Source: Saprospiraceae bacterium
GTDB taxonomy: Bacteria; Bacteroidota; Bacteroidia; Chitinophagales; Saprospiraceae
Direction: 5' to 3'
NCBI GenBank assembly: GCA_020628475.1
Contig: JAHDFB010000018.1
Location: 1-51,211, forward strand
DNA length: 51,211 bases
Part shown: positions 26,259 through 36,103 of the stretch, one piece after another
How positions within the stretch are numbered: the stretch's first letter is position 1
Layout of the letters: every line of letters starts with the position of its first letter
Notes under the pieces: model-generated
What the model saw: the letters and a program-made list of their open reading frames with translations, nothing else
Databases searched by the model: none
Told to the model about the DNA's origin: nothing
Translations under genes and position numbers: made by a program

Positions 26259-26624
26259 ATGATCCAACAGGAATCCAGACTGAAAGTCGCAGATAATAGT
26301 GGTGCTAAAGAAGTGCTTTGTATCCGTGTATTGGGTGGTTCGAAGAGAAGATATGCATCGATCGGAGATCAAATCGTTGTTTCTGTAAAAGCATCTTCTC
26401 CGGGAGGTGTGAAAAAAGGAACAGTTTCAAGAGCTGTTATTGTAAGAACAAAGAAGGAGATCAGAAGAAAGGATGGATCTTACATTCGATTTGACGATAA
26501 TGCAGTTGTTCTACTTAATGCAAATGAAGAGCCAAGAGGTACTCGTATTTTTGGACCTGTAGCTCGTGAGCTTAGAGAGAAAGATTACATGAAGATTGTT
26601 TCTTTAGCTCCGGAAGTATTATAA
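26259..26624 (+). CDS. rplN: 50S ribosomal protein L14
   Basis: 121 residues. [20 protein letters not shown] is the near-invariant N-terminus; [21 protein letters not shown] and [20 protein letters not shown] the C-terminal part. L14 forms intersubunit bridge B8 and is the landing site of the silencing factor RsfS. First gene of the classical spc group, but no promoter separates it from rpsQ. Confidence 0.97.
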   Translation: MIQQESRLKVADNSGAKEVLCIRVLGGSKRRYASIGDQIVVSVKASSPGGVKKGTVSRAVIVRTKKEIRRKDGSYIRFDDNAVVLLNANEEPRGTRIFGPVARELREKDYMKIVSLAPEVL

Positions 26625-26644
26625 AATATTAAAAACCAAGAACG

Positions 26645-26956
26645 GTGAAATTTAATATCAAAAAAGGTGATCAAGTTATGGTAATTGCTGGGAACAGCAA
26701 GGGAGTAACTGGTGAAGTTAAACAAGTTCTAAGAGGTAAAAATAGAGCTATCGTTGATGGTGTGAACATGGTAAAGAAGCACACAAAAGCCACTCAAGAA
26801 GAGGAAGGTGGAATCAATGAAATGGAGGCATCTATCCATATCTCAAATCTGGCTTTAATAGATCCTAAGTCTGGATCTGCAACACGAGTTGGTCGTAAGA
26901 CTGAAAATGGTAAGTCAGTACGTTATTCAAAAAAATCTGGTGAAATAATTAAGTAA
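26645..26956 (+). CDS. rplX: 50S ribosomal protein L24
   Basis: 103 residues with a GTG start ([20 protein letters not shown], the KOW motif). Initiates 50S assembly on domain I of 23S rRNA. Its TAA overlaps the ATG of rplE by one base, so rplE translation is coupled to it. [20 protein letters not shown] is the conserved tail. Confidence 0.96.
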   Translation: MKFNIKKGDQVMVIAGNSKGVTGEVKQVLRGKNRAIVDGVNMVKKHTKATQEEEGGINEMEASIHISNLALIDPKSGSATRVGRKTENGKSVRYSKKSGEIIK

Positions 26957-27516
26957 TGAGCTACATTCCAAGATTAAAAACGCATTATAAGGATAAAGTT
27001 GCCCCAGCATTGATGGAGCAATTTCAGTATTCATCTGTTATGCAGATTCCTAAATTGGTAAAGATTTGTATCAACCAAGGTATTGGAGACGCTACTCAGG
27101 ACAAGAAGTTAGTAGATAATGCTGTAAGTGAGATTTCGCTTATTGCTGGTCAGAAGGCTGTACCTACTATGGCTAGAAAATCTATCTCAAACTTTAAGTT
27201 GAGAGAATTTATGCCGATTGGAGCGCGTGTTACTTTACGTGATGAGAGAATGTATGAATTTTTGGAAAGATTCATTTCTATCGCTCTTCCAAGGGTTCGT
27301 GACTTTAGAGGAATCAGTGATAAGAGTTTTGATGGGCGAGGAAATTACTCGATGGGAATCAAAGAGCAAATTATATTTCCAGAAATCAATCTTGATAAAA
27401 TAAATAAGGTAACGGGTATGGACATAACGTTTGTTACTACTGCCAATACCGATGCTGAAGCTTTAGCCCTTTTGAAAGAAATGGGTCTTCCGTTCAAAAA
27501 TCAAAGAAATAACTAA
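26956..27516 (+). CDS. rplE: 50S ribosomal protein L5
   Basis: 186 residues. Binds 5S rRNA and contacts the P-site tRNA through its central loop. Landmarks: [58 protein letters not shown]. Start overlaps rplX and stop is 1 nt from rpsN, so three genes are tightly coupled. Confidence 0.97.
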   Translation: MSYIPRLKTHYKDKVAPALMEQFQYSSVMQIPKLVKICINQGIGDATQDKKLVDNAVSEISLIAGQKAVPTMARKSISNFKLREFMPIGARVTLRDERMYEFLERFISIALPRVRDFRGISDKSFDGRGNYSMGIKEQIIFPEINLDKINKVTGMDITFVTTANTDAEALALLKEMGLPFKNQRNN

Positions 27517-27517
27517 G

Positions 27518-27787
27518 ATGGCTAGAAAATCTGTAATAGCAAGAGAAGCTAAAAGACAAAAGCTTGTTAACAAGTATGCTGACTTAAGAAAAAAACTTAA
27601 AGAAGAAGGACGATGGGATGAGTTGGATAAACTTCCTAAGAATTCTTCTCCAGTAAGATTACATAATAGATGCCAATTAACTGGTAGACCTAAAGGCTAT
27701 ATGAGAAAATTCGGTATTTGCCGTGTTATGTTTCGAAAAATGGCTAACGAAGGTAAAATTCCAGGTATTACAAAAGCTAGCTGGTAG
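27518..27787 (+). CDS. rpsN: 30S ribosomal protein S14, zinc-independent type
   Basis: 89 residues: the long, zinc-free form. It lacks the paired CxxC knuckles of the short form and has the longer N-terminal helical part ([20 protein letters not shown]). The C-terminal [20 protein letters not shown] and KASW end are standard. Located in the 30S head near S3 and S10. Confidence 0.96.
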   Translation: MARKSVIAREAKRQKLVNKYADLRKKLKEEGRWDELDKLPKNSSPVRLHNRCQLTGRPKGYMRKFGICRVMFRKMANEGKIPGITKASW

Positions 27788-27817
27788 TATTTAGATAATA
27801 GAAAGAAACAAGTAAAA

Positions 27818-28222
27818 ATGGCTTTGACTGATCCAATAGCGGACTATTTAACCAGAATACGAAATGCTCAACAAGCAAATCACAGAATTGTAGAAATTCC
27901 TGGTTCTAAGATGAAAAGAAGTATTACCGAGATTTTATATGATCAAGGGTATATACTGAAGTATAAATTTGATGACACTGATAATGGTCAAGGTGTAATC
28001 AAAATAGCTTTAAAGTACGATAAGCAAACAAAGATTCCTGTCATCAAGAAATTGGGACGAATCAGTAGACCAGGTCTTAGAAAATTTGTTCCTGTAGCAG
28101 AGATTCCAAGAATTATTAATGGTTTAGGAATTGCAATTATGTCCACTTCTCGTGGCGTAATGATCGGAAAAGAAGCGGTAAAACAAAATGTTGGTGGCGA
28201 ATTGATTTGCTACGTATACTAA
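27818..28222 (+). CDS. rpsH: 30S ribosomal protein S8
   Basis: 134 residues. A central-domain 16S binder and, in E. coli, the repressor of the spc operon. Conserved segments: DPIADYLTRIRNAQQANHR, KLGRISRPGLRKFV and the C-terminal MSTSRGVMIGKEA, in which the STSRG loop contacts RNA. Whether it regulates its own message here cannot be judged. Confidence 0.97.
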   Translation: MALTDPIADYLTRIRNAQQANHRIVEIPGSKMKRSITEILYDQGYILKYKFDDTDNGQGVIKIALKYDKQTKIPVIKKLGRISRPGLRKFVPVAEIPRIINGLGIAIMSTSRGVMIGKEAVKQNVGGELICYVY

Positions 28223-28242
28223 TTATTAAAAAGTAGATAATA

Positions 28243-28797
28243 ATGTCTAGAATAGGTAAATCTCCAATAGAATTAGCATCCGGTGTTGCAATCACTGTAT
28301 CTAAAGGTAATTTGGTTACTGTAAAAGGACCAAAAGGTGAGTTGAGTCAGCAGATAGATCCAGATTTAACATTAGAGGTTAAAGATGGTGTAGCGGAGTT
28401 AACACGTCCAACGGATCAACAACGTCATAGAGCGATGCACGGTTTGTATAGAACATTGATCGCTAATTGTGTGGAAGGTGTAACGAATGGTTATAAGATT
28501 GAACTAGAACTTGTGGGTGTTGGATACAGATGTTCAAACACAGGACAATTACTAGAGCTAATCTTAGGATATTCTCACCCTATTTATTTTGTTGTTCCAG
28601 CCGAGGTAAAAGTTACTACTGTTACTGAGAAAGGAAAGGCTCCAACGGTTGTGTTGGAATCTATTGACAAGCAATTAATTGGTCAAGTCGCTGCTAAGAT
28701 CCGTGAATTTAGAAAAGTAGAGCCTTATAAAGGAAAAGGTATTCGATTCAAAGGTGAGGTGATCAGAAGAAAAGCTGGTAAGACAGCTGCGAAATAA
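28243..28797 (+). CDS. rplF: 50S ribosomal protein L6
   Basis: 184 residues made of two related alpha/beta domains. MSRIGKSPIELASGVAI start, LTRPTDQQRHRAMHGLYRTL, and the C-terminal KIREFRKVEPYKGKGIRFKG, which lies at the GTPase-associated centre near the sarcin-ricin loop. Normal length. Confidence 0.97.
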   Translation: MSRIGKSPIELASGVAITVSKGNLVTVKGPKGELSQQIDPDLTLEVKDGVAELTRPTDQQRHRAMHGLYRTLIANCVEGVTNGYKIELELVGVGYRCSNTGQLLELILGYSHPIYFVVPAEVKVTTVTEKGKAPTVVLESIDKQLIGQVAAKIREFRKVEPYKGKGIRFKGEVIRRKAGKTAAK

Positions 28798-28825
28798 TTT
28801 TAACTGATATTTAGAATTAGGTGTA

Positions 28826-29179
28826 ATGAAAATTTCAAAATCAGAGTCTAGAAAAAGAATCAAAAACAGAATCAGAAAGAAGATCAGTGGTACAGCTGAT
28901 ACTCCTAGACTGGCGGTATATAGAAGTAATAAGTCGATTTATGCTCAACTTATTGATGATGTAAGTGCATTAACTTTGGCATCAGCTTCTAGTAAAGAAG
29001 GTTCTATCGAAAAATCTGGTACAAAGTCTGAGCAGTCTAAAGCTGTAGGTTCGCTTATTGCTGAGAAAGCAAAAGCGAAGAACATAGAATCAGTGATTTT
29101 TGATAGAGGTGGTTACTTATACCATGGTAGAGTGAAAGCCTTGGCAGAAGGTGCTAGAGAAGGCGGACTTAAATTCTAA
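28826..29179 (+). CDS. rplR: 50S ribosomal protein L18
   Basis: 117 residues. Binds 5S rRNA together with L5. Basic N-terminus ([19 protein letters not shown]), then [18 protein letters not shown] and the C-terminal [20 protein letters not shown]. Standard. Confidence 0.97.
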   Translation: MKISKSESRKRIKNRIRKKISGTADTPRLAVYRSNKSIYAQLIDDVSALTLASASSKEGSIEKSGTKSEQSKAVGSLIAEKAKAKNIESVIFDRGGYLYHGRVKALAEGAREGGLKF

Positions 29180-29200
29180 TCATAGAGATATTTATTCGAC

Positions 29201-29716
29201 ATGCGAGATAAAAAAAATAACGTAAAAGCTGCAGATGCAGAATTAAAAGAAAAATTAGTTGCTTTGAATAGGGTGGCTAAAGTGACTAAAGGTGGTCGTA
29301 CATTTAGTTTTTCTGCAATCGTTGTAGTTGGTGACGGTAATGGTAAAGTTGGACATGGTCTTGGTAAAGCAAGAGATGTTTCCGAAGCGATAAAGAAAGC
29401 GGTAGATGAGGCTAAGAAAAACCTAGTGAGTTTTCCTCTTATCAATGGTACTATTCCTCATGAGCAGAAAGGTAGATATGGTGCTGGAAAAGTATTCATG
29501 AAGCCAGCTGCTGATGGTACAGGGGTAATTGCGGGTGGTGCGATGCGTGCTGTATTGGAGATTGCTGGAGTACATAATGTACTTGGTAAGTCTCAGGGTT
29601 CATCAAATCCACACAATGTTGTGAAGGCAACGATTAACGGACTTCAAAATCTAAGAGATCCTAAGCTTATTGCTAGGCAACGAGGAATTTCTATGGATAA
29701 ATTATTCAACGGATAA
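29201..29716 (+). CDS. rpsE: 30S ribosomal protein S5
   Basis: 171 residues. Double-stranded-RNA-binding-like N-terminal domain ([20 protein letters not shown]) and C-terminal domain ([20 protein letters not shown]). S5 shapes the mRNA entry and decoding fidelity; the loop where spectinomycin-resistance changes occur (VTKGGRTF) looks wild type. Confidence 0.97.
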   Translation: MRDKKNNVKAADAELKEKLVALNRVAKVTKGGRTFSFSAIVVVGDGNGKVGHGLGKARDVSEAIKKAVDEAKKNLVSFPLINGTIPHEQKGRYGAGKVFMKPAADGTGVIAGGAMRAVLEIAGVHNVLGKSQGSSNPHNVVKATINGLQNLRDPKLIARQRGISMDKLFNG

Positions 29717-29726
29717 TCATCTAAAG

Positions 29727-29906
29727 ATGGCAAAGATTAAAATCACTCTAGTAAAGAGTATTATAGATAGACCAAAAAAGCAAAAAGATACAGTAAAAGC
29801 TCTTGGTCTTAGAAAAATCAATCATACAGTGGAGAAAGAGGGAACTCCTCAGATCATTGGAATGGTTAATAAGGTAAGTCATCTTGTTGAAGTAGAGGGC
29901 TTATAA
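29727..29906 (+). CDS. rpmD: 50S ribosomal protein L30
   Basis: 59 residues, the typical bacterial L30 length. I start at the ATG giving [20 protein letters not shown], since a longer in-frame start lies inside rpsE and adds unrelated residues. The conserved [11 protein letters not shown] segment follows. Small beta-alpha-beta protein of the 50S that touches 5S-proximal rRNA. Confidence 0.95.
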   Translation: MAKIKITLVKSIIDRPKKQKDTVKALGLRKINHTVEKEGTPQIIGMVNKVSHLVEVEGL

Positions 29907-29938
29907 TCCAATTTATAATAAAGACAAAATAACTAAAA

Positions 29939-30385
29939 ATGGGTCTACATAATTTAACACCTGCTGAAGGTTCAGTAAAATCTGGAAAGAGGATTGCAAG
30001 AGGGCAAGGTTCTGGTCGAGGTGGAACTTCAACTAGAGGACATAAAGGTGCTAAGTCAAGATCTGGATATAGCAGAAAAAGAGCATTCGAAGGTGGTCAA
30101 ATGCCACTTCAAATGAGATTACCTAAAAGAGGTTTTAAGAATCCGAATAATATAACTTATATTGGACTTAATCTTGATTGGTTATCTGCGTATGCTGAAA
30201 AATTCAACCAAACTGATATTACTCCAGAATCTCTTTATACGAATGGTATTATTAAGAAAGGAGACAAGTTTAAGATTTTGGGAAGAGGCGAGGTTAGTAA
30301 GAAGTTGAACATTACAGCGCACGCTATTTCGGAGTCAGCTAAAACCGCGATAGAAGGTAAAGGTGGCTCTTTCACTTTAGCATAA
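29939..30385 (+). CDS. rplO: 50S ribosomal protein L15
   Basis: 148 residues. N-terminal glycine/basic extension (GSVKSGKRIARGQGSGRGG) that threads into 23S rRNA, then the L18e/L15 globular domain ending KTAIEGKGGSFTLA. Only 6 nt separate it from secY, the same order as in most bacteria. Confidence 0.96.
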   Translation: MGLHNLTPAEGSVKSGKRIARGQGSGRGGTSTRGHKGAKSRSGYSRKRAFEGGQMPLQMRLPKRGFKNPNNITYIGLNLDWLSAYAEKFNQTDITPESLYTNGIIKKGDKFKILGRGEVSKKLNITAHAISESAKTAIEGKGGSFTLA

Positions 30386-30391
30386 AGAACA

Positions 30392-31756
30392 ATGAAAAAG
30401 TTTATAGAGACTCTTAAGAATATATGGTCAATTGACGAATTGCGTAAAAGGATACTTTTTACGCTTTTCATTTTGGCGGTATATAGATTTGGTGCCCATG
30501 TTGTGTTACCTGGTGTTGATGTTGTAGAATTGGGTAAAGCTGTTGCACAGCGTTCCTCAACTGATATTTTGGGTTTGATAAACACATTTTCTGGAGGTGC
30601 TTTTAACAATGCATCTATTTTTGCATTAGGTATCATGCCTTACATTACGGCATCGATTATTATTCAATTATTGGGATTTGTTGTTCCATACTTCCAAAAG
30701 CTACAACAGCAAGAGGGAGAATCAGGAAGAAAGAAAATCAATCAATATACTCGATTTTTAACCCTATTAATTACATTGGTTCAAGGAGCCGCGTATATCG
30801 GTTACATCACTGGTTTGAATGCCATTGATAGTTCAGTAAGTCCTTCTTTATTCTGGATCAGTAGTATCATCATTTTAGCAACAGGTACCTTGTTTGCTAT
30901 GTGGTTGGGTGAGAAGATTACAGATAGAGGTGTTGGTAACGGTATCTCATTATTAATCATGGTAGGTATCATTGCTACTTTACCAACGGCATTTGCTGCT
31001 GAAATAACAATTTTGGCGGGTAAGAATGCTTGGTTTACTTTAATCTTGGAAATCGCTGGTTTATTCTTAGTAACCATGGCAACATTGATGGCCGTTCAAG
31101 GTGTACGAAGAATTCCTATTCAGTTTGCAAAAAGAATGATTGGTCGATCTGGATCTCAAGTGCCAGCGGCTGGATCAAGAGATTTTATTCCGTTGAAAGT
31201 GAATGCGGCAGGTGTAATGCCTATCATCTTCGCTCAAGCGATCATGTTTTTACCTATTACCCTTTCTTCTAAACTAGGTGGCGGTGGAAACGCTTTTATA
31301 AATTCATTAGCGGATTGGAAATCTATTCCATATAATATCATTTTCTTCTTCTTGGTTGTATTATTTACATATGTATATACGGCCTTGTTGGTAAATCCTC
31401 AGCAATATGCGGATTACTTAAAGAGACAAAATGCTTTTATTCCGGGTGTAAAACCTGGAAAAAGTACAGAAGATTATATCGATACACTAACTACTAGAGT
31501 CACATTGCCTGGTTCAATATTCTTAGGAATTATATCTATTCTTCCGGCTATCGTTGGTAGAATGGGAGTAAATGATGCCTTTGCTATTTTCTTTGGTGGT
31601 ACTTCTTTATTAATCATGGTGGGTGTAGCGCTTGATACACTTCAACAAATTGAAAGTTATTTGTTGAGAAGAAAGTATGATGGTCTTGTTAAGTCAGGAA
31701 AGTTGAAAGGAAGAAGTAGTGGTAGTGGCATGCAGACCATTGGTGCTGGAATATAG
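30392..31756 (+). CDS. secY: Protein translocase channel subunit SecY
   Basis: 454 residues with ten hydrophobic helices. Forms the SecYEG channel in the inner membrane. Landmarks: FGAHVVLPGVDVVELGK with the plug region after TM1, GIMPYITASIIIQLL (TM2), the long cytoplasmic loop VQGVRRIPIQFAKRM and YADYLKRQNAFIPGVKPG with the conserved Arg of the SecA/ribosome-binding C-terminal loop. secE and secG are not in the window. Confidence 0.97.
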   Translation: MKKFIETLKNIWSIDELRKRILFTLFILAVYRFGAHVVLPGVDVVELGKAVAQRSSTDILGLINTFSGGAFNNASIFALGIMPYITASIIIQLLGFVVPYFQKLQQQEGESGRKKINQYTRFLTLLITLVQGAAYIGYITGLNAIDSSVSPSLFWISSIIILATGTLFAMWLGEKITDRGVGNGISLLIMVGIIATLPTAFAAEITILAGKNAWFTLILEIAGLFLVTMATLMAVQGVRRIPIQFAKRMIGRSGSQVPAAGSRDFIPLKVNAAGVMPIIFAQAIMFLPITLSSKLGGGGNAFINSLADWKSIPYNIIFFFLVVLFTYVYTALLVNPQQYADYLKRQNAFIPGVKPGKSTEDYIDTLTTRVTLPGSIFLGIISILPAIVGRMGVNDAFAIFFGGTSLLIMVGVALDTLQQIESYLLRRKYDGLVKSGKLKGRSSGSGMQTIGAGI

Positions 31757-31769
31757 CGCATAAAGTATA

Positions 31770-32579
31770 ATGGTCTACTATAAAACTTCCGAAGAAATAG
31801 AACTCATTAGACAAAATTGTCTTTTAGTTTCTAAAACATTGGCGCTGGTTGGATCATTATTGAAGCCCGGAATTACTGGTAAGGAGATCGATGCGAAAGC
31901 GGAAGCTTTCATAAGAGACCACGGAGCTGAACCCGGATTTAAAGGGTACCGTGATTTTCCAGCAACACTTTGTATTTCTCCGAATGAATGTATCGTTCAC
32001 GGGATTCCTTCAGATCAAGAATTTAAGGATGGAGATGTTGTGTCGGTAGATTGTGGTGTTTATCACAATGACTATTATGGAGATGCTGCTTTTACATTTG
32101 CTATTGGGGAGATAGAACAGGATGTGATGGATTTGTTGATGGTGACAAACGAGTCACTGTACAAAGGAATTGAAATGGCAAAAGTGGGTGGACGATTAGG
32201 AGATATCGGTTGGGCTATTCAAGATTACACGCAGACGAAGCATGGATATGGAGTTGTTCGAGAATTGGTAGGTCATGGTTTAGGAAGAAACTTACATGAA
32301 AAACCGGAAGTTCCGAATTATGGAAAGCGGGGTAAAGGACCTCTATTGAAAGAAGGTTTGGTGATAGCGATTGAGCCGATGATCAATTTAGGTACAAAAT
32401 CCATCCGAGCATCAAGAGATGGTTGGACTATAGAAACAAAAGATCGAAAGGTAAGCGCTCATTATGAGCACACTATAGCGATTACGAAAAATGGACCGGA
32501 TATTTTATCGGATCATTCATATATCAATGAGACGATAAAAAATAACGCGGAAATTAACGAAATTCCGAGAAAAAAGTAG
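31770..32579 (+). CDS. map: Type I methionine aminopeptidase
   Basis: 269 residues. Removes the N-terminal Met of new proteins after deformylation. The dinuclear metal site residues of the pita-bread fold are visible: Asp in VSVDCGVYHND and DYYGDA, His in LVGHGLGRNLHEKPEVPNYG, Glu in IAIEPMINLG and Glu in HYEHTIAITK. Lies 13 nt behind secY, an arrangement common in this phylum. Confidence 0.96.
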   Translation: MVYYKTSEEIELIRQNCLLVSKTLALVGSLLKPGITGKEIDAKAEAFIRDHGAEPGFKGYRDFPATLCISPNECIVHGIPSDQEFKDGDVVSVDCGVYHNDYYGDAAFTFAIGEIEQDVMDLLMVTNESLYKGIEMAKVGGRLGDIGWAIQDYTQTKHGYGVVRELVGHGLGRNLHEKPEVPNYGKRGKGPLLKEGLVIAIEPMINLGTKSIRASRDGWTIETKDRKVSAHYEHTIAITKNGPDILSDHSYINETIKNNAEINEIPRKK

Positions 32580-32603
32580 ATATTTGCAGTCCGAAAAAAA
32601 AAG

Positions 32604-32822
32604 ATGGCTAAACAAGACCTAATTAAACAAGATGGAATTATCGAGGAAGCCCTGTCAAACGCGATGTTTAGGGTAAAACTAGAGAATGGTCACTCGATAG
32701 TTGCAACAATTTCGGGTAAAATGAGAATGAATTATATTCGAATTTTACCGAGTGATAAGGTGGCAGTAGAAATGTCTCCCTATGACTTAACTCGAGGAAG
32801 GATTACTTACAGATACAAGTAA
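32604..32822 (+). CDS. infA: Translation initiation factor IF-1
   Basis: 72 residues, one S1-type OB-fold that blocks the A-site during initiation. [20 protein letters not shown] and [20 protein letters not shown] are conserved. A one-mismatch -7 box (GATATTTG, 32579-32586) lies 17 nt upstream without a -33 element, so an internal promoter is possible but weak. A 91-nt spacer to rpmJ follows. Confidence 0.97.
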   Translation: MAKQDLIKQDGIIEEALSNAMFRVKLENGHSIVATISGKMRMNYIRILPSDKVAVEMSPYDLTRGRITYRYK

Positions 32823-32858
32823 TTGATTTTTTTGGAGTTTATAAAAAGTTTTTGATTT

Positions 32859-32898
32859 CCTGATTATTCAGGGGCTAATGAGAATTTGTTTGATTCTC
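32859..32898 (+). promoter_or_regulatory. Two small hairpins in the infA-rpmJ spacer
   Basis: CCTGA-TTAT-TCAGG (32859-32872) and GAGAAT-TTGTTTG-ATTCTC (32880-32898) lie side by side in a 91-nt spacer. Neither is followed by a T tract, so they are more likely processing or stability elements than terminators. This is where many bacteria divide spc from alpha transcripts. Confidence 0.35.
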
Positions 32899-32913
32899 TA
32901 TAAATAAAGTGAA

Positions 32914-33030
32914 ATGAAAGTTAAAGCATCAATCAAAAAACGTTCTGCGGATTGTAAAATCGTACGCAGAAAAGGAAAATTATACATTATTAACAAGAAG
33001 AATCCACGTTTTAAGCAAAGACAAGGATAA
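32914..33030 (+). CDS. rpmJ: 50S ribosomal protein L36, zinc-independent type
   Basis: 38 residues: [20 protein letters not shown] followed by a [18 protein letters not shown] end, the full length of L36. The zinc-ribbon ligands (CxxC...CxxxxH) are lost except for one Cys, so this is the C-minus form, which does not bind zinc. That agrees with S14, also zinc-free here. rpsM follows after 12 nt. Confidence 0.96.
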   Translation: MKVKASIKKRSADCKIVRRKGKLYIINKKNPRFKQRQG

Positions 33031-33042
33031 AAAGAACAATTT

Positions 33043-33420
33043 ATGGCAAGGATATCTGGAGTTGATCTTCCTAAAAACAAACGAGGAGTTATTGCATTGA
33101 CATATATCTTCGGAATTGGATTGACAACGGCAAAGCAAATTTTGGACGGTCTTAGTATTGATCGAAATACGAAGGTTTCTGATTGGACAGATGATAATGT
33201 AAAGGCTATTTCTTTGGTTATTCAGGATCAATATACAGTGGAAGGGGAACTACGTTCTGAGGTTCAACTGAATATTAAGCGTCTTATGGATATTGCGTGT
33301 TACAGAGGATTAAGACACCGTAAAGGTTTACCTTTAAGAGGTCAGCGTACTCAGACGAACGCAAGAACAAGAAAAGGAAAGAGAAAAACAGTTGCTAACA
33401 AGAAAAAAGCAACTAAATAA
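33043..33420 (+). CDS. rpsM: 30S ribosomal protein S13
   Basis: 125 residues. [20 protein letters not shown] start, helix-two-turn-helix ([14 protein letters not shown]), and the basic C-terminal tail [20 protein letters not shown] that reaches P-site tRNA. Forms intersubunit bridges B1a and B1b. Standard. Confidence 0.97.
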   Translation: MARISGVDLPKNKRGVIALTYIFGIGLTTAKQILDGLSIDRNTKVSDWTDDNVKAISLVIQDQYTVEGELRSEVQLNIKRLMDIACYRGLRHRKGLPLRGQRTQTNARTRKGKRKTVANKKKATK

Positions 33421-33448
33421 TTGATCAAGGTCTTTCAATAGAATTAAT

Positions 33449-33835
33449 ATGGCAAAGGATAGAAAAGTAAAAAAGAGAAAAGTTGTTGTTGGTCCTCAAG
33501 GGACTGTGCATATACAAGCATCTTTCAATAATATAATCATTTCGCTTTGTAATAAGCAAGGACAGGTTATTTCTTGGGCATCTGCTGGTAAAGCAGGATT
33601 TAGAGGTTCTAAGAAAAACACGCCTTATGCTGCACAAGTTGCTGCGGCAGATGCTGCACAAGTAGCTTATGATGCGGGAATGAGATCAACCGAGGTTTAT
33701 GTAAAGGGACCTGGTTCTGGTCGTGAAGCAGCAATTCGAGCAATTGATGCGGCTGGTATCAAGGTAACTAGAATCTACGATGTTACACCTATACCTCATA
33801 ATGGTTGTAGACCTCCTAAGAAAAGAAGAGTATAA
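33449..33835 (+). CDS. rpsK: 30S ribosomal protein S11
   Basis: 128 residues. Platform protein near the E-site and the 3' end of 16S r[23 protein letters not shown], the [16 protein letters not shown] block and the end [18 protein letters not shown] are diagnostic. The initial NG in PHNGCRPPK is the site where isoaspartate forms in E. coli S11. Confidence 0.97.
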   Translation: MAKDRKVKKRKVVVGPQGTVHIQASFNNIIISLCNKQGQVISWASAGKAGFRGSKKNTPYAAQVAAADAAQVAYDAGMRSTEVYVKGPGSGREAAIRAIDAAGIKVTRIYDVTPIPHNGCRPPKKRRV

Positions 33836-33861
33836 TTTAATAAAATTTAAGTCATCTTATA

Positions 33862-34473
33862 ATGGCAAGATATACTGGTCCAAAGACTAAAAAAGCAAGA
33901 GCATTCGGTGAGGCAATATACGGTCCTGACAAATCTTTTGACAGAAAGAAGTATGCTCCTGGAATGCATGGAAATAGCAGACGTCGTAAGCAGAAGTCTG
34001 ACTATGCTTTGCAATTAATGGAAAAGCAAAAAGCAAAATATACCTACGGAGTATTGGAAAGACAATTCCGTAATTTATTTGATAAAGCTTCTAGAAAAGG
34101 TGGTGTAACCGGTGAGGTATTACTACAGTTTTTGGAATCTAGATTAGATAATACAGTATATAGATTGGGTATTGCACCAACAAGAAGAGCGGCGAGACAA
34201 TTGGTTTCTCATAAGCATATCTTGGTAAATGGTGTCTTAACCAATATTCCTTCTATGCAGCTTAGACCTGGTGATGTAGTGGCAGTGAGAGGAAAGTCTC
34301 AAGGAAATGCAAATGTATTAGAAAGTATCAACTCTAAATCTGATGTACGAAATTTTGGATGGTTAGAGTGGAACAAAGACCGATTTGAAGGAAAAATGTT
34401 AGCTTATCCAGAGCGAGAAGCTATTCCTGAAAAAATAAACGAACAACTTATTGTTGAACTTTATTCAAAGTAA
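33862..34473 (+). CDS. rpsD: 30S ribosomal protein S4
   Basis: 203 residues. Primary 16S binder. The N-terminal region has no zinc knuckle; the S4 domain ([20 protein letters not shown], then [10 protein letters not shown]) is intact. S4 represses the alpha operon in E. coli and affects fidelity together with S5. A 53-nt AT-rich spacer precedes rpoA. Confidence 0.97.
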   Translation: MARYTGPKTKKARAFGEAIYGPDKSFDRKKYAPGMHGNSRRRKQKSDYALQLMEKQKAKYTYGVLERQFRNLFDKASRKGGVTGEVLLQFLESRLDNTVYRLGIAPTRRAARQLVSHKHILVNGVLTNIPSMQLRPGDVVAVRGKSQGNANVLESINSKSDVRNFGWLEWNKDRFEGKMLAYPEREAIPEKINEQLIVELYSK

Positions 34474-34526
34474 TCTTTGTTTTTTGGATTTATTCAAATT
34501 TCACATCACATTTAAATAGTGCTTAC

Positions 34527-35525
34527 ATGAGTATCCTGAATTTTCAGAAACCAGATAAAATCATTTTACAAAAGGCCGATGACTTTCAGGGGTCTTTTGA
34601 GTTTAGACCTCTAGAGCAAGGTTTTGGACAAACTATTGGTAACTCTTTGAGAAGAATATTGCTTTCTTCATTAGAGGGATATGCTATTTCTGCCGTGAGA
34701 ATTGCTGGTGTGGACCACGAGTTTGCAACAATCAAAGGTGTGGTTGAAGATATGGTTCAAATTATTTTGAACTTAAAGCAAGTGCGTTTAAAGCCAATTG
34801 CAACGGGAGATGATCATTCTTCTGAGAAGATCTATTTAACATTGAGTGGAAAGGAGCAGTTTACTGCTGGTGATATTGATGCACATAATAACATTTTCAA
34901 GGTAACAAACCCAGATCATGTTATTTGTAGAATGGAGCCATTTGTAAATGTTGAAATAGAGTTAACGGTTACAAAGGGTCGTGGATATGTTCCAGCGACG
35001 GAGAACTTACCAAAAGATGCTGCTATCGGAGTTATTCCAGTAGATGCGATCTATACTCCTATTAAAAATGTTGCGTATAAAGTTTCTTCGACACGTGTTG
35101 GTCAAAGAACGGATTACGAACAATTGAATATTGATGTTCAGACGGATGGAACCATTCACCCGGAGGACGCTATTAAAGAAGCTTCTAGAATCATGATTCA
35201 ACATTTGATGTTGATCACAGATGAAAATATCACTTTTGATGATGCTTCTACTCGTGAAGATAATATCGTGGATGAGCATATTCTTCATATGCGTAAGTTG
35301 TTGAAGACTTCATTGGAGGATTTAGATCTTTCAGTACGTGCTTACAACTGTTTGAAAGCTGCTAAAATTGATAGCTTAGGTGAATTAGTTAAGTACGATA
35401 CACACGAGCTTTTGAAATTCAGAAATTTCGGTAAGAAATCTTTAGTAGAAATTGAAGAGCTTCTTGTAACGAAGGGATTAACTTTCGGAATGGATCTTTC
35501 CAAGTATAAATTAGAAGAAGATTAG
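34527..35525 (+). CDS. rpoA: RNA polymerase alpha subunit
   Basis: 332 residues. The N-terminal domain (FEFRPLEQGFGQTIGNSLRR, LSSLEGYAISAVRIAGVDHE) dimerises and nucleates core assembly. The C-terminal domain (from about residue 265: DLDLSVRAYNCLKAAKIDSL, then KFRNFGKKSLVEIEELL) binds UP elements and activators. Its own hairpin-like terminator candidate lies just downstream, before rplQ. Confidence 0.98.
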   Translation: MSILNFQKPDKIILQKADDFQGSFEFRPLEQGFGQTIGNSLRRILLSSLEGYAISAVRIAGVDHEFATIKGVVEDMVQIILNLKQVRLKPIATGDDHSSEKIYLTLSGKEQFTAGDIDAHNNIFKVTNPDHVICRMEPFVNVEIELTVTKGRGYVPATENLPKDAAIGVIPVDAIYTPIKNVAYKVSSTRVGQRTDYEQLNIDVQTDGTIHPEDAIKEASRIMIQHLMLITDENITFDDASTREDNIVDEHILHMRKLLKTSLEDLDLSVRAYNCLKAAKIDSLGELVKYDTHELLKFRNFGKKSLVEIEELLVTKGLTFGMDLSKYKLEED

Positions 35526-35527
35526 TA

Positions 35528-35551
35528 TATACCCTGCGAGGTATACTTTTT
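35528..35551 (+). terminator. Weak terminator-like hairpin between rpoA and rplQ
   Basis: TATACC-CTGCGA-GGTATA (35528-35545) followed by C and five T residues, starting 2 nt after the rpoA stop. The 6-bp stem is short and AT-rich, so it would attenuate rather than stop transcription, lowering rplQ relative to rpoA or serving as an RNase site. Confidence 0.4.
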
Positions 35552-35607
35552 ATAAACTGCATTAACATCGCTGGATTCGCTGCGAAGTGATGCGAAGAAA
35601 ATAAATT

Positions 35608-36081
35608 ATGAGACACAGTAAAAAATTCAACCACTTAGGTAGAAAGAAGGGACACAGAAAGGCTCTTTTAAAGAATTTGACCATTGCTTTATTTACGCAC
35701 AAAAGAATCAATACTACTTTGGCGAAGGCAAAAGCATTGAGAGTACATGCTGAACCGATTATCACGAAGTCTAAGACAAATACGACACACTCAAGAAGAG
35801 TTGTATTTTCATACCTTCAAGATAAAGAAGCGACTAAAGAATTATTTGATGTGATTGCATCAAAAGTTGCTGATCGACCAGGTGGATATTTAAGAATTAT
35901 AAAAACTGGGTTTAGAAAAGGTGATGGTGCAGAAACAGCGATGATTGAATTTGTTGATTTTAACGATACCTACAAAAATGCTAAAGCTTCTGGAGCAGGT
36001 AAGAAAAGAAGATCAAGAAGAGGAGGTAAAAAAGCAAAGACTGCAGCTCCTGTTACAACGGCTACTTCTGAGGAAGAATAA
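35608..36081 (+). CDS. rplQ: 50S ribosomal protein L17 with C-terminal extension
   Basis: 157 residues, about 30 more than the E. coli protein. [20 protein letters not shown] and the helical core ([15 protein letters not shown]) are standard. The surplus is a low-complexity tail: basic [20 protein letters not shown], then a Thr/Glu end. L17 lies by the tunnel exit; the tail is probably disordered. Last gene of the supercluster, followed 23 nt later by a strong terminator. Confidence 0.96.
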   Translation: MRHSKKFNHLGRKKGHRKALLKNLTIALFTHKRINTTLAKAKALRVHAEPIITKSKTNTTHSRRVVFSYLQDKEATKELFDVIASKVADRPGGYLRIIKTGFRKGDGAETAMIEFVDFNDTYKNAKASGAGKKRRSRRGGKKAKTAAPVTTATSEEE

Positions 36082-36103
36082 TAGTTGTCATATACAAGAA
36101 AAT

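Noticed and set aside
29670-29726. Longer start for rpmD inside rpsE
   Set aside because: The added residues match no L30; the ATG at 29727 gives the standard 59-residue protein.
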